Shown piece after piece: positions 40,381 through 50,238 of a stretch of 64,000 bases of DNA. Origin of the DNA: an uncultured SAR116 cluster alpha proteobacterium (GTDB lineage Bacteria > Pseudomonadota > Alphaproteobacteria > Puniceispirillales > GCA-002684695); the NCBI GenBank assembly GCA_902539295.1, contig CACBIM010000006.1, positions 1-64,000 of the forward strand, read 5' to 3'. Numbering within the stretch: the first letter of the stretch is position 1; the number at the start of each line of letters is the position of its first letter. The notes under the pieces were generated by a model. The model made no database searches. It was given only the letters and a program-made list of their open reading frames with translations, and was not told the DNA's origin. The translations under genes were made by a program, and so were the position numbers.

Positions 40381-41955
40381 ATGATTGGAATATTAAGAGC
40401 GACTTGCAAAATTTTTGCAGTTTCAACTCTATTAATAACCTTCATAGCACATTCATTTGCAGTATCAGCAAATACACCTGATAACGTTTTAGTTGTTGGC
40501 CAAATTGCTGAACCAAAATCATTAGATCCAGCAACAGTGACAGCCGTTAATGATTTTAGAATTCTAATGAATATGTATGATGGACTAGTTAGATATAAAA
40601 GTGGTTCATTAGAAGTAGAACCTGCCTTAGCAAAAAGCTGGGAAATAAGTAATGGGGGAACAACTTATACATTCACCCTTAAGTCAGGAATAAAATTTCA
40701 TGATGGATCAAACTTAGATGCTGACGCTGTTAAATTTAACTTTGACAGAATGTTAGATGAAAGTCATCCTTATCATGACACTGGGCCATTTCCATTAAGT
40801 TTTTTCTTTTCTGCAATTGAAAAAGTAGAAGTTATAAGCAGTGACAAGATTAAATTTACACTCAATGCACCTTATGCACCATTCCTTTCAAATTTGGCTT
40901 ACCCAACTGGGTTAATTGCCTCACCCGAAGCGATTAAAAAAAGTGGAAAAGATTTTGGCAGAAATCCTGTCGGAACTGGCGCTTTTAAATTTAACTCATG
41001 GAAAGCTAATGAAGCTGTGATAGTTGACAAGAACTTAAATTACTGGGATGGTGTCGCAAAAAGTGATGCCATAATTTTTAGGCCAATAACTGATGGAAAC
41101 ACAAGGGTTGCTGAAATGCTTTCAGGTGGTCTTGATATGATGGTTGAAGTTCCACCTGTTTCATTATCAGAGTTTTCTGGAAGTGAGTTCTCAATTGTTG
41201 AACAAGCTGGACCTCATGTTTGGTTCTTGATCCTTAACGCTAAAGAAGGGCCTTTTGCAAATAAGCTAGTAAGACAAGCTGCCAACTATGCAATTAATAA
41301 AACTGCTATAGTAGAAGATGTACTTGAAGGGACAGCCGCTGTTGCTGCAGGCCCTACACCTCCAGCCTTTGCTTGGGCTTATAATAATTCGTTAAGTCCA
41401 TACCCTTATGATCCTGCAAAAGCGAAATCTTTACTTAAGGAAGCTGGTGTGACAAATGCAAAACTTACCTTCTACGTTACACAAGGTGGCTCTGGAATGC
41501 TTGACCCAGTTGCCATGGGAACTGCAATACAAGCAGACTTATCAGCTGTTGGCTTTGATGTTGAAATTAAAACTTTCGAATGGAATACATTTTTAGGAGA
41601 AGTAAACCCTGGTTTAGAAGGAAAAGCTGATATGGCGGAAATGGCTTGGATGACTAATGACCCTGACACTTTGCCTTATCTAGCTTTGAGAACAGGAGCA
41701 TGGCCAGATAAAGGTGGTTTTAATTCTGGCTATTACTCTAATCCGGAAGTTGATAAACTGCTAGAGGCTGCAAGATCATCAACTGATCAAGCAGAAAGAG
41801 CCTCATTATATCAAAAAATGCAAACTATAGTGCAGGACGATGCACCATGGGTTTTTGTTGCCAACTGGAAACAAAATGCTGTTACTACAGACAAAGTAAA
41901 GAATTTCTCTTTGCAACCTTCTTTCTTTTTAATTTTGAAAGATGTAAGTAAATAG
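40381..41955 (+). CDS. peptide/opine/nickel-type ABC transporter substrate-binding protein
   Basis: SBP family 5: AEPKSLDPATVTAVNDFRILMNMYDGLVRY, LKSGIKFHDGSNLDADAVKFNFDRM, NPVGTGAFKF. Confidence 0.94.
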   Translation: MIGILRATCKIFAVSTLLITFIAHSFAVSANTPDNVLVVGQIAEPKSLDPATVTAVNDFRILMNMYDGLVRYKSGSLEVEPALAKSWEISNGGTTYTFTLKSGIKFHDGSNLDADAVKFNFDRMLDESHPYHDTGPFPLSFFFSAIEKVEVISSDKIKFTLNAPYAPFLSNLAYPTGLIASPEAIKKSGKDFGRNPVGTGAFKFNSWKANEAVIVDKNLNYWDGVAKSDAIIFRPITDGNTRVAEMLSGGLDMMVEVPPVSLSEFSGSEFSIVEQAGPHVWFLILNAKEGPFANKLVRQAANYAINKTAIVEDVLEGTAAVAAGPTPPAFAWAYNNSLSPYPYDPAKAKSLLKEAGVTNAKLTFYVTQGGSGMLDPVAMGTAIQADLSAVGFDVEIKTFEWNTFLGEVNPGLEGKADMAEMAWMTNDPDTLPYLALRTGAWPDKGGFNSGYYSNPEVDKLLEAARSSTDQAERASLYQKMQTIVQDDAPWVFVANWKQNAVTTDKVKNFSLQPSFFLILKDVSK

Positions 41956-41969
41956 CTATCTAAATATGA

Positions 41970-41995
41970 GCTGGCCAAAAATTTACTTGGCCAGC
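41970..41995 (+). terminator. 9-bp perfect stem-loop between SBP and permease genes (no U-tract; mRNA-stabiliser or processing hairpin)
   Basis: GCTGGCCAA-AAATTTAC-TTGGCCAGC. Confidence 0.6.
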
Positions 41996-42023
41996 AATAT
42001 TAATTAGGCTTTTATATAAAGTC

Positions 42024-42974
42024 ATGCTTTCATATATACTGAAAAGAATATTCTCGGCCATACCTGTTCTTTTAGGTGTTACATTAATCGTCTATTTCAT
42101 TATTTCTTTAATTCCTGGAGATCCAGCAACTGCTATATTGGGCTCTTTTGCAACACCAGAAAATGTTAAAATCCTAAATTCTCAACTAGGTCTAGACAAA
42201 CCAATTTGGCAAAGATATTTCATTTGGCTATATAATATACTTCAAGGTGATTTTGGAAGATCGTTCTCTCTAAACAGGCCAGTTATTGATGAAATATTGG
42301 AGAGATTTAATGCTACTATTATTTTATCTGGGACCTCATTTGTAATTTGCTCAATATTAGGCATTTTATTTGGGATACTATCTGCTGCTTATCAATACTC
42401 TTTTATAGACAAACTAATTACATTTATTGTTTTAGTTGGAATTTCAATACCATCCTTTTTCCTGGGAATGATGTTGATTTTATACTTTGCAGTTTCAGTA
42501 AGATGGTTTCCAGTTTCAGGCATGTATTCACTTTATGGTGGTGGGGGTTTATGGGACTTAATAAATCATTTAGTAATGCCATCAATTACTCTTTCATTAG
42601 TGGCTTTAGGGGTTATAGCTCGATTAGTACGATCATCAATGTTAGAAGTTTTAAGACTGGACTACATAAAAACTGCTAGAGCAAAAGGTGTGAAAGAAAC
42701 AAGAGTTATTCTTAGCCATGCACTCAGATCTGCTATCATTACAATACTCCCGATTCTAGGATTGCAAGCTGGTTTTGTTTTATCAGGATCCGTTTATATT
42801 GAAATTGTTTTTCAATGGCCTGGTATTGGCCGAATGCTTGTTGATGCGATTCTTACAAGAGATATAATGTTAGTTCAAGGTGGAGTTCTTTTTATAGCGT
42901 TATGTTACGTATTATTTAATATCCTTGTCGATATTTTACAACTTTGGCTTGATCCAAGGCTACTCAGAAAATGA
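42024..42974 (+). CDS. peptide-type ABC transporter permease (DppB-like)
   Basis: LLGVTLIVYFIISLIPGDPA, VARLVRSSMLEVLRLDYIKTARAKGVKE. Confidence 0.95.
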   Translation: MLSYILKRIFSAIPVLLGVTLIVYFIISLIPGDPATAILGSFATPENVKILNSQLGLDKPIWQRYFIWLYNILQGDFGRSFSLNRPVIDEILERFNATIILSGTSFVICSILGILFGILSAAYQYSFIDKLITFIVLVGISIPSFFLGMMLILYFAVSVRWFPVSGMYSLYGGGGLWDLINHLVMPSITLSLVALGVIARLVRSSMLEVLRLDYIKTARAKGVKETRVILSHALRSAIITILPILGLQAGFVLSGSVYIEIVFQWPGIGRMLVDAILTRDIMLVQGGVLFIALCYVLFNILVDILQLWLDPRLLRK

Positions 42975-44827
42975 TCAATTTTATTTCTAAATTAGGGCGC
43001 AACAAACTTGCCTTATTCGGAGCAATAGTAATATTACTTATAGTCATCCTTTCTATTATTACTCCTGTTTTAAATCTAGTTAATCCAAACGAAGTTAATA
43101 CGGCCAATCGTTTTATTAAGCCATTTAATGAAACTCATTGGTTAGGTACAGATCATTTAGGAAGAGATGTTTTATCAAGGCTACTTTGGGGAACCCAATT
43201 AAGTTTAGTAGTTGGGTTTTTAGCAGCGTTATTTGCGGCTGTAATTGGTTCATTACTCGGTATTATTGCCGGTTCTTTAGGTGGAAGATTGGATAATATC
43301 ATAATGAGAACCATAGACGTTCTTATGTCTTTTCCTTATGTTTTATTAGCTCTTGCAATTGTTGCTGTGCTAGGTCCAAGTTTAATGAATGCATTAATTG
43401 CAGTTGCAATTGTTAACATCCCTTTTTTTGCTAGGAATGTTAGGGGAGTTACAATAACATTAACAAACTCAGATTTTATCAACGCATCAAGACTATCTGG
43501 CCGTTCACAAACTGAAATTTTATTTTTTGAAATCTTTCCAAATGTAACTCCTGTAATAGTAGTTTCTTTCTCAACAACTGTGGGCTGGATGATTCTTGAA
43601 ACTGCAGGACTATCTTTTCTTGGATTGGGTTCACAACCACCACAGTCAGATTTAGGATCTATGCTTGGTGATGGGAGGTCATCTTTAATAATACACCCTC
43701 ATACATCCCTAATACCTGGAATTATGATTTTTATTATTGTAATGGGCATTAACTTACTAGGGGATGGAATTCGTGATGCGCTTGACCCGAGGCTAAACCA
43801 GGGATCTTTAACAAGGTCAAAGCCAATGACTGACGTTGCAAGAGTTAAAATACCAACAAAACGAAGTAATGCGTTGTTAGAAGTTAATTCACTAGAAACA
43901 AAATTTAAATTAAATAAAAATGAATTTAAGGCTATTGAGAATATTACCTTTCAAATTGATAAGGGTGAATGTTTAGCAATTGTTGGTGAGAGTGGTTCAG
44001 GAAAATCCGTAACAGCACTATCTATTGCTTCTCTTATTTCTTCACCTCCTGGGATGATTTCAAATGGATCAGTTTGGTATAAAGACGAGGAACTACTTGG
44101 ACTGACTTATAATAAAATGAGGCAACTTAGAGGTAAAAAAATTTCCTATATTTTTCAAGACCCATTGACCAGTCTTCATCCTTTAAAAACTATTGGGCAT
44201 CAGTTGATTGAAACTATCAGGACACATGGAAATCTTCGTACAAAAGATGCTTCTAGAATAAGTGTCGGTCTCTTAGAAGAGGTAAGGATTTCAAATCCTA
44301 ATTTAGTTATGGGTTCTTTTCCACATCAAATATCTGGAGGCATGCGACAAAGAATTATAATTGCTATGGCTCTTTCAAATAATCCTGATTTAATTATTGC
44401 TGATGAACCTACAACAGCATTAGACGTAACTGTCCAAGCGCAAATTTTAAAAATACTTGAAAACTTAAGAAAAGAGAGAGGACTGTCAGTATTATTTATT
44501 TCCCATGATCTAAATGTAGTATCACAAATAAGCAAAAAAATTATTGTTATGTATGCAGGCGAAATTGTAGAATATGGTGACACTGACAAAATTCTTAATA
44601 AACCTTTACACCCTTATACTAAAGCACTTCTGAACTGCAGTCCTGATCTGAATTCAAAAAAGTTACTTATATCCCCAATACCCGGCAACCCTCCTTTAAT
44701 AACAGAGCAAATAATAGGATGTAAATTTGCCAAAAGATGCTCTAAGAAAACTTCTTCGTGTTTAGAAAAAATAATTTTAATAAAAAAAATTAATGATAGA
44801 CAATTAAGATGCATAAACCCAGTTTAG
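42971..44827 (+). CDS. fused ABC transporter permease (DppC-like) plus ATP-binding protein (DppD-like)
   Basis: 618 aa; N-terminal permease (HWLGTDHLGRDVLSRLLWG, LSFLGLGSQPPQSDLGSML) followed in frame by ATPase (VGESGSGKSVTALSI, ISGGMRQRIIIAMAL, ADEPTTALDVTVQAQIL). Confidence 0.95.
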   Translation: MINFISKLGRNKLALFGAIVILLIVILSIITPVLNLVNPNEVNTANRFIKPFNETHWLGTDHLGRDVLSRLLWGTQLSLVVGFLAALFAAVIGSLLGIIAGSLGGRLDNIIMRTIDVLMSFPYVLLALAIVAVLGPSLMNALIAVAIVNIPFFARNVRGVTITLTNSDFINASRLSGRSQTEILFFEIFPNVTPVIVVSFSTTVGWMILETAGLSFLGLGSQPPQSDLGSMLGDGRSSLIIHPHTSLIPGIMIFIIVMGINLLGDGIRDALDPRLNQGSLTRSKPMTDVARVKIPTKRSNALLEVNSLETKFKLNKNEFKAIENITFQIDKGECLAIVGESGSGKSVTALSIASLISSPPGMISNGSVWYKDEELLGLTYNKMRQLRGKKISYIFQDPLTSLHPLKTIGHQLIETIRTHGNLRTKDASRISVGLLEEVRISNPNLVMGSFPHQISGGMRQRIIIAMALSNNPDLIIADEPTTALDVTVQAQILKILENLRKERGLSVLFISHDLNVVSQISKKIIVMYAGEIVEYGDTDKILNKPLHPYTKALLNCSPDLNSKKLLISPIPGNPPLITEQIIGCKFAKRCSKKTSSCLEKIILIKKINDRQLRCINPV

Positions 44828-45774
44828 AAAAACCAATTTTAGAAGCTCATAACATTTCAAAGTCATACGAAATTAATTCCAGTTCATATTTTAGTATCAA
44901 AAAAGAAACAATTCGTGTCATAAAAAAATTAAGTCTTTCGATCAATAAAGGTGAGAGCTTTGGTATAATTGGAGAATCAGGTTGTGGAAAATCTACATTA
45001 GCTAGAATATTAATTGGCTTAGACACACCTGATAATGGAAAGATATTTATTCATAATCAAAATAAAGTTAATTTGTCCTCGATAGAAATTAACAAGTTAA
45101 TCCAATATGTATTTCAAAATCCAATTGCTAGTCTAAACCCAAGACTAACTATTCAAGATAGCCTTTTAACTCCTATTAAATCATTTTTTAATTATGATTA
45201 TGAAAAATCAATACATTTAATTTATGAAATGTTAGATTCAGTAGGAATACCGAAAACATCATTAAAAAAATACCCACATGAATTCTCGGGTGGACAAGCT
45301 CAAAGAATCTGCATCGCAAGAGCTTTGTTAGCAAAGCCAGAGATTTTAATATTAGATGAGCCAGTCTCTGCATTAGATGTTTCTATTCAAGCCCAAATTC
45401 TTGAATTATTAGTCAAAATTAAAAAGGAATTTAACCTTACATATATTTTTATTTCTCATGATTTAGCAGTAGTGAAAAATTTTTGTGATAGAGTTTCTGT
45501 AATGTATTATGGTGATATAGTTGAAGATGGAGATACAAATAAAATATTTAAAAATCCTCTTCATCCCTATACTAAATTACTTGTTGAAGTCTCACCTACT
45601 AAAAATAAAAAAATTCAATCTGATGATTTTGGTGAATTACCAAATATGACTAAACCTCCAAATGGTTGTTTATTTTATTCCCGATGTAGAAGAAGAAATG
45701 AAATATGCTATAAAAAATCACCAACACAAATTAACAAAGGAGGCAGATTTGTTGCGTGCAACTTCCCACTTTAA
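44809..45774 (+). CDS. peptide-type ABC transporter ATP-binding protein (DppF-like)
   Basis: IGESGCGKSTLARILIGLD, FSGGQAQRICIARALLAKPEILILDEPVSALDVS. Confidence 0.95.
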   Translation: MHKPSLEKPILEAHNISKSYEINSSSYFSIKKETIRVIKKLSLSINKGESFGIIGESGCGKSTLARILIGLDTPDNGKIFIHNQNKVNLSSIEINKLIQYVFQNPIASLNPRLTIQDSLLTPIKSFFNYDYEKSIHLIYEMLDSVGIPKTSLKKYPHEFSGGQAQRICIARALLAKPEILILDEPVSALDVSIQAQILELLVKIKKEFNLTYIFISHDLAVVKNFCDRVSVMYYGDIVEDGDTNKIFKNPLHPYTKLLVEVSPTKNKKIQSDDFGELPNMTKPPNGCLFYSRCRRRNEICYKKSPTQINKGGRFVACNFPL

Positions 45775-46528
45775 GGAAGAACATAAAAAGAAAAAATCAA
45801 GTAGGCTAACATTAGTTGTTGCTGAAGAAATCAAAACATACGTTTTCGCCAATAAACTTGTGCCAGGGGATAGATTACCAAATGAAAATGAATTAATTGA
45901 AAAATTTCAAATGTCCAAAAGTACAATAAGAGAAGCCACAAGAATATTAGAGGCCCAGGGACTTATTAAAACTAGAACTGGTCCAGGTGGTGGGTGTTTT
46001 GTTCACGAGGTCTCAGAAAACAGAACCATTGCACTACTTACAAATTATTTTTATTTTAAAAATATGTCTATTAGAGAAATTTATCAATTAAGGAAGGTTC
46101 TTGAGCCAGAAGTTTCATCCGAACTTTCTGGAGAATTAAATCTAAAACAAATTCAAGAATTGAAAACAATTTTAAATAAATATTCAGATCCCCCAAAAAG
46201 CGAGGAAGAGGAAAAAAGTTATCATTATAATGCACTTCAATTTCATGCAAAATTAGCTGAGTTCTCAAAAAATGAACTCCTTAAATTTATTATTAAGTTT
46301 ATGGCTAAATTACTTTCAGAAGTAACAATTGACAGAAGGTTATTTGAACCCTCAAATCATGAACTTTGGCAAAAAGGACGAAATTATCAAATAAAACTTA
46401 TAAAAGCATTACAAAAAGGGGAAAAAGAGAAAACCTATAAAATAATGTATAATCATATGTGTTTTGCAGAAAAGTTAATGGCAAAACAAGAGACGTTAGT
46501 TGGAAAAAAATTTGTTAGTTTTGAATAG
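45752..46528 (+). CDS. GntR/FadR-family transcriptional regulator
   Basis: wHTH AEEIKTYVFANKLVPGDRLPNENELIEKFQMSKSTIREATRILEAQGLIKTRTGPGGGCFV. ORF-track start at 45662; in-frame TTG at 45752 is preceded by AAAGGAGG and reduces overlap. Confidence 0.88.
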   Translation: MRATSHFKEEHKKKKSSRLTLVVAEEIKTYVFANKLVPGDRLPNENELIEKFQMSKSTIREATRILEAQGLIKTRTGPGGGCFVHEVSENRTIALLTNYFYFKNMSIREIYQLRKVLEPEVSSELSGELNLKQIQELKTILNKYSDPPKSEEEEKSYHYNALQFHAKLAEFSKNELLKFIIKFMAKLLSEVTIDRRLFEPSNHELWQKGRNYQIKLIKALQKGEKEKTYKIMYNHMCFAEKLMAKQETLVGKKFVSFE

Positions 46529-46623
46529 CAGTTCAGATATTAATATTATTCCAAAACTTGAAATAAAAATATTAATCTTTAATTTTAAGTTAAAGTAAAT
46601 TTATTAATTTTTATATAATAAGT

Positions 46624-47301
46624 ATGATTTTATATCTTATCATCTTCCTTGCAATGTCTGTATTGCCTATGCTGTGGCTTAATTACGTTTTTAAGAAGAA
46701 CGATACAATTTTAGAGAAAATGCCCTTCAATGGTTTAGAATTTGGTAATCTAATTTTAAAAGAAAGGGGTCTGCAAAATGTCTTGATTGAACAAACTAAA
46801 ATTGGTGACCATTATGATCTAAATGAAAAAAAAGTTAGAGTTTTAAATGAAAGGCTTAATAAAAAAAGTATTACGGCAATATCAATAGTTTGTCATGAAA
46901 TCGGTCACGCCATTCAACATGCTGAGAATTTTAAACCACTAGAACAAAGAAATAAAATTGTTAAAAATACAGCCTGGATTACTAGTATTGGAAGTGGAAT
47001 TCTATATATGGGCATTCCTACTATCTTTGCAACAGGAGCTACAAGCTTAATCAAAGTTTGTCTTATAATTACATTATTATCAATGATTATTGGCGTACTA
47101 ATTCATCTTATAACACTTGATGTTGAATTTGACGCAAGCTTTAATAAGGCACTACCAATTTTGAAAGAAAAAGTTCCAAAAGAATATCATAATGCTTGCA
47201 GATCTATTTTGCTTGCTGCTGCTTTCACTTATGTTATTGGAACCATTAGAAATTTTTTATCTTTAAGATATATTTGGCTATTATTGACACGCTTAAGATA
47301 A
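46624..47301 (+). CDS. membrane zinc metallopeptidase (YugP-like)
   Basis: SIVCHEIGHAIQHAEN zinc-binding motif, TM helices, LDVEFDASFNKAL. Confidence 0.88.
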   Translation: MILYLIIFLAMSVLPMLWLNYVFKKNDTILEKMPFNGLEFGNLILKERGLQNVLIEQTKIGDHYDLNEKKVRVLNERLNKKSITAISIVCHEIGHAIQHAENFKPLEQRNKIVKNTAWITSIGSGILYMGIPTIFATGATSLIKVCLIITLLSMIIGVLIHLITLDVEFDASFNKALPILKEKVPKEYHNACRSILLAAAFTYVIGTIRNFLSLRYIWLLLTRLR

Positions 47302-47928
47302 CTGCAAAATTTCAATTGGTTTTTTTTCACCTGCATCAATTAAAATTGGTATATTATTATAATTCTTAATTATTGGGCAAGACCATTTGCTATTATAAGA
47401 GCAGGATGGATTATAAGAAAAATTAAAATCTAATCGCAATTCATTTTTTTTGCACTCTCCTAAATCTGCTCCCTTGATAGTATCTATTAAATATCTACCA
47501 CCCTCATAATTTTCACCCTTAGAAAAACAACCCATATCAAAAAAAGGCAAAAATAAACCTCCCCCATATCCTAAAATCTTAAAAATAGTTAACTCTGTGT
47601 TTATTTTTTCAAAAAGATCAGTTGTTCTTAAAAACGGCTGAATACGAGTAATTGAATTATCATCTGTTATTAATTCCAATATCTCTGAACTTTCTAAAAT
47701 CTTATATTTTGATGATAAACAAAAGTTTGAATTGTATGGATATAAAATTGGAGTAGGATTAGTTCCAGTCTTTCTTTTTGCATTAAAAGTTGGGCTTTCC
47801 GGATGGTATCTGAAAAGTTTTTCTCTTTTATTTTTCCATTTTCTCCATGCAAGTGCACCATTTCTCTCAGCCCTTACATCGGTATAAATTTTGAATATCT
47901 CTCTTCTCCACTCTATCAATGATAACAT
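47293..47928 (-). CDS. DUF1684 domain protein
   Basis: GGRYLIDTIKGADLG...LRLDFNFSYNPSCSYNSKWSCPI motif typical of the family. Confidence 0.82.
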   Translation of the reverse strand: MLSLIEWRREIFKIYTDVRAERNGALAWRKWKNKREKLFRYHPESPTFNAKRKTGTNPTPILYPYNSNFCLSSKYKILESSEILELITDDNSITRIQPFLRTTDLFEKINTELTIFKILGYGGGLFLPFFDMGCFSKGENYEGGRYLIDTIKGADLGECKKNELRLDFNFSYNPSCSYNSKWSCPIIKNYNNIPILIDAGEKKPIEILQLS

Positions 47929-47970
47929 TATAAATTTTATCCAAAAATTTCTTATAAGTATTGAAAATTT

Positions 47971-48405
47971 TCAAGCATATAATTTTAAATCGTTTTTCAA
48001 TTTTAAAGGTATTGGCGATGGTTTTTTTGTATTCTGGTTTATTAAAACATGAACGAAAAAGCCTTTAGCAGAGGTTTTATTAAAATTATTTTTAAACAAT
48101 CCAATATCATATCTGATTGAAGTGTTTCCAATATAATCAATTTTTAAACCAGCAATTATCTTATCAGGGAATGAAATTTCTTCAAAATATTTACAACCCG
48201 TTTCTGCAGTAACAAAAATATTTTTACCAGCTTTTAATGATACAGAGTTTAACTCCATAAGCATTTTATTTATTACAGTATCAAAAAACTCATAATATTT
48301 TGCATTATTTACATGCCAACGGACATCATTATCATTCCACCTTGTTGAGATTTCACAGAAATACTTATAATCTTGTTTAATTTTTAATTTGTTTTCTAGG
48401 GCCAT
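47971..48405 (-). CDS. acyl-CoA thioesterase (hot-dog fold)
   Basis: STRWNDNDVRWHVNNAKYYEFFDTVINKML. Confidence 0.85.
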   Translation of the reverse strand: MALENKLKIKQDYKYFCEISTRWNDNDVRWHVNNAKYYEFFDTVINKMLMELNSVSLKAGKNIFVTAETGCKYFEEISFPDKIIAGLKIDYIGNTSIRYDIGLFKNNFNKTSAKGFFVHVLINQNTKKPSPIPLKLKNDLKLYA

Positions 48406-48524
48406 GTAAATCCAGTTTTAATTTAATATATAAATATTTAATACAACATTTGCAAAATTTGCATTCTTTGTATCATTAATAATATTTTAATAAGATTTAA
48501 TTAATTCAAACTTACAGGGTTAAA

Positions 48525-49466
48525 ATGTCTAGAACAATAATGTGTTCAAAAGATAATTTAGAGAAAAATCTATCTGATAAAATTTATATTGTAACGGGAA
48601 CAACCTCCGGTATTGGACTTGAAACTGTTACTCAACTAGCAAAGCAGTCTGCAACAGTAATATGTGCAGCTCGCAATATAGATCTTTCAAAAACTATTAT
48701 TAATAATATTAAAGAAGAGACCAAAAATGATAAGATTTCTTTTTTACATCTTGACTTAAACTCACTGCAGTCAGTGAGAGAATTTATCAAACAATTTAAT
48801 GACAAATTTTCTAGACTTGATGGTCTAGTTAATAATGCTGGGGTAATGCATACACGAAAACAAAAAACTGTTGATGGTTTTGAATTACAGTTTGGCGTAA
48901 ACTATCTAAGTCACTTTCTTTTGACTGAACTACTCATTCCAAAATTAAAAAAGTCAAAAGATAGTCGAATATTACATACTTCAAGTGTAATGCATGAAAG
49001 AACGTTAGTTGACCTTGACGACTTAAATTATGAAAAAAGAAAATACTCTAGAATTGATGCTTATAACCAATCAAAATTAGCTCAAGTTCTTTATGCGAGG
49101 TATCAAGCTACACTTCTTAAAAAGTCAAACATTACTTCAGTAAGCTTACACCCTGGATGGGTTCAAACACCATTAATTAAACATACCTTACCTGTTTTTT
49201 TTCAAGACGTGCTGTTAAAACCTTTTTTAACTATGGCAGGAATGATAAATGTAAAACTTGGAACACAGACAACATTGCATTGTCTCATTGATCCTAGTGT
49301 AACTAGTTATTCAGGGTACTATTTCAGTCAATTTGGTATTTATAAAGACAAAAAAAGTAGAGCAGGTGGATGGCCAATGAAAAGTCCTAATAGCCAAGTT
49401 TATGACGATCTAACTTGCAAAAAACTTTATGAAAAATCATTGGAAATGGTTGGATTAAAAAAATAA
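48525..49466 (+). CDS. short-chain dehydrogenase/reductase (retinol dehydrogenase-like)
   Basis: YIVTGTTSGIGLETVTQLAKQ, LVNNAGVMH, YNQSKLAQVLYAR. Confidence 0.93.
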   Translation: MSRTIMCSKDNLEKNLSDKIYIVTGTTSGIGLETVTQLAKQSATVICAARNIDLSKTIINNIKEETKNDKISFLHLDLNSLQSVREFIKQFNDKFSRLDGLVNNAGVMHTRKQKTVDGFELQFGVNYLSHFLLTELLIPKLKKSKDSRILHTSSVMHERTLVDLDDLNYEKRKYSRIDAYNQSKLAQVLYARYQATLLKKSNITSVSLHPGWVQTPLIKHTLPVFFQDVLLKPFLTMAGMINVKLGTQTTLHCLIDPSVTSYSGYYFSQFGIYKDKKSRAGGWPMKSPNSQVYDDLTCKKLYEKSLEMVGLKK

Positions 49467-49506
49467 TCATAAAGTTATAGTATCTATAAAAATTAGGTTT
49501 TTAAAA

Positions 49507-49986
49507 TTAAAAACTAAAATAAAAGGTTATATAAGAACCCCTTTTACTTAAAATATTTTTTTGCAATTTATTCAACAAATAAAGTTTTTTTATTTTTTTT
49601 GCACCTAAGTACAGTTTATTTTTAATAACCTCACTGCCCTCATTTAAGTTATATTTTTTAATAAATAAATTAGTTTTCTCAATCACTAAATTAGTAATTT
49701 GAATATCAGTTGATGTTATTATTTCCTGTAAAGGTATAAAAAATATTTTTTCATCAATAATTAAAAACAAATTATTGTTGAAAACACCCATTGATTTTCC
49801 ATGAGTTTTAGATTTTTTGATTAAAAATTCTTTTTCTTTTGGTGAGGCAAATTCATAAACTTTACCATCTGAAGATATAATTTGTCCACTTTTTATTGTT
49901 AAAGAGTTCGATTGCTGAACGTTAATAAATAAAAAAATTAAAATTAAAATTTTTGGTAATAAATTAAAAAATAAGTTTTTTCTCAT
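49507..49986 (-). CDS. hypothetical exported protein
   Basis: N-terminal hydrophobic segment ILIFLFINVQQSNS; no recognised family. Confidence 0.55.
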   Translation of the reverse strand: MRKNLFFNLLPKILILIFLFINVQQSNSLTIKSGQIISSDGKVYEFASPKEKEFLIKKSKTHGKSMGVFNNNLFLIIDEKIFFIPLQEIITSTDIQITNLVIEKTNLFIKKYNLNEGSEVIKNKLYLGAKKIKKLYLLNKLQKNILSKRGSYITFYFSF

Positions 49987-50135
49987 TAGATTATCTTAAA
50001 ATTTACCAAAATATAAAATAAAGATTTCATATTAATTTAAATAGTAAATTTTATGAACTAGTTAACATCTATTGTTAAAAAATTAACAAATTATATTTTT
50101 AGTCGTTTCAACAAATAAGATTTTTTCTAGAGAGG

Positions 50136-50173
50136 AAAAAGACATTTTTAAATTTTGGAATGTCTTTTTTTTT
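50136..50173 (+). terminator. strong intrinsic terminator in a divergent intergenic region
   Basis: AAAAAGACATT (50136-50146) / AATGTCTTTTT (50159-50169), with two further G-T pairs and a T-tract to 50173. Confidence 0.75.
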
Positions 50174-50238
50174 GCAAAACAAGAAATTAAATTAGTAGTA
50201 TAGATATTTATTAAAATAAAATTATTTAGTTCTAGTTA

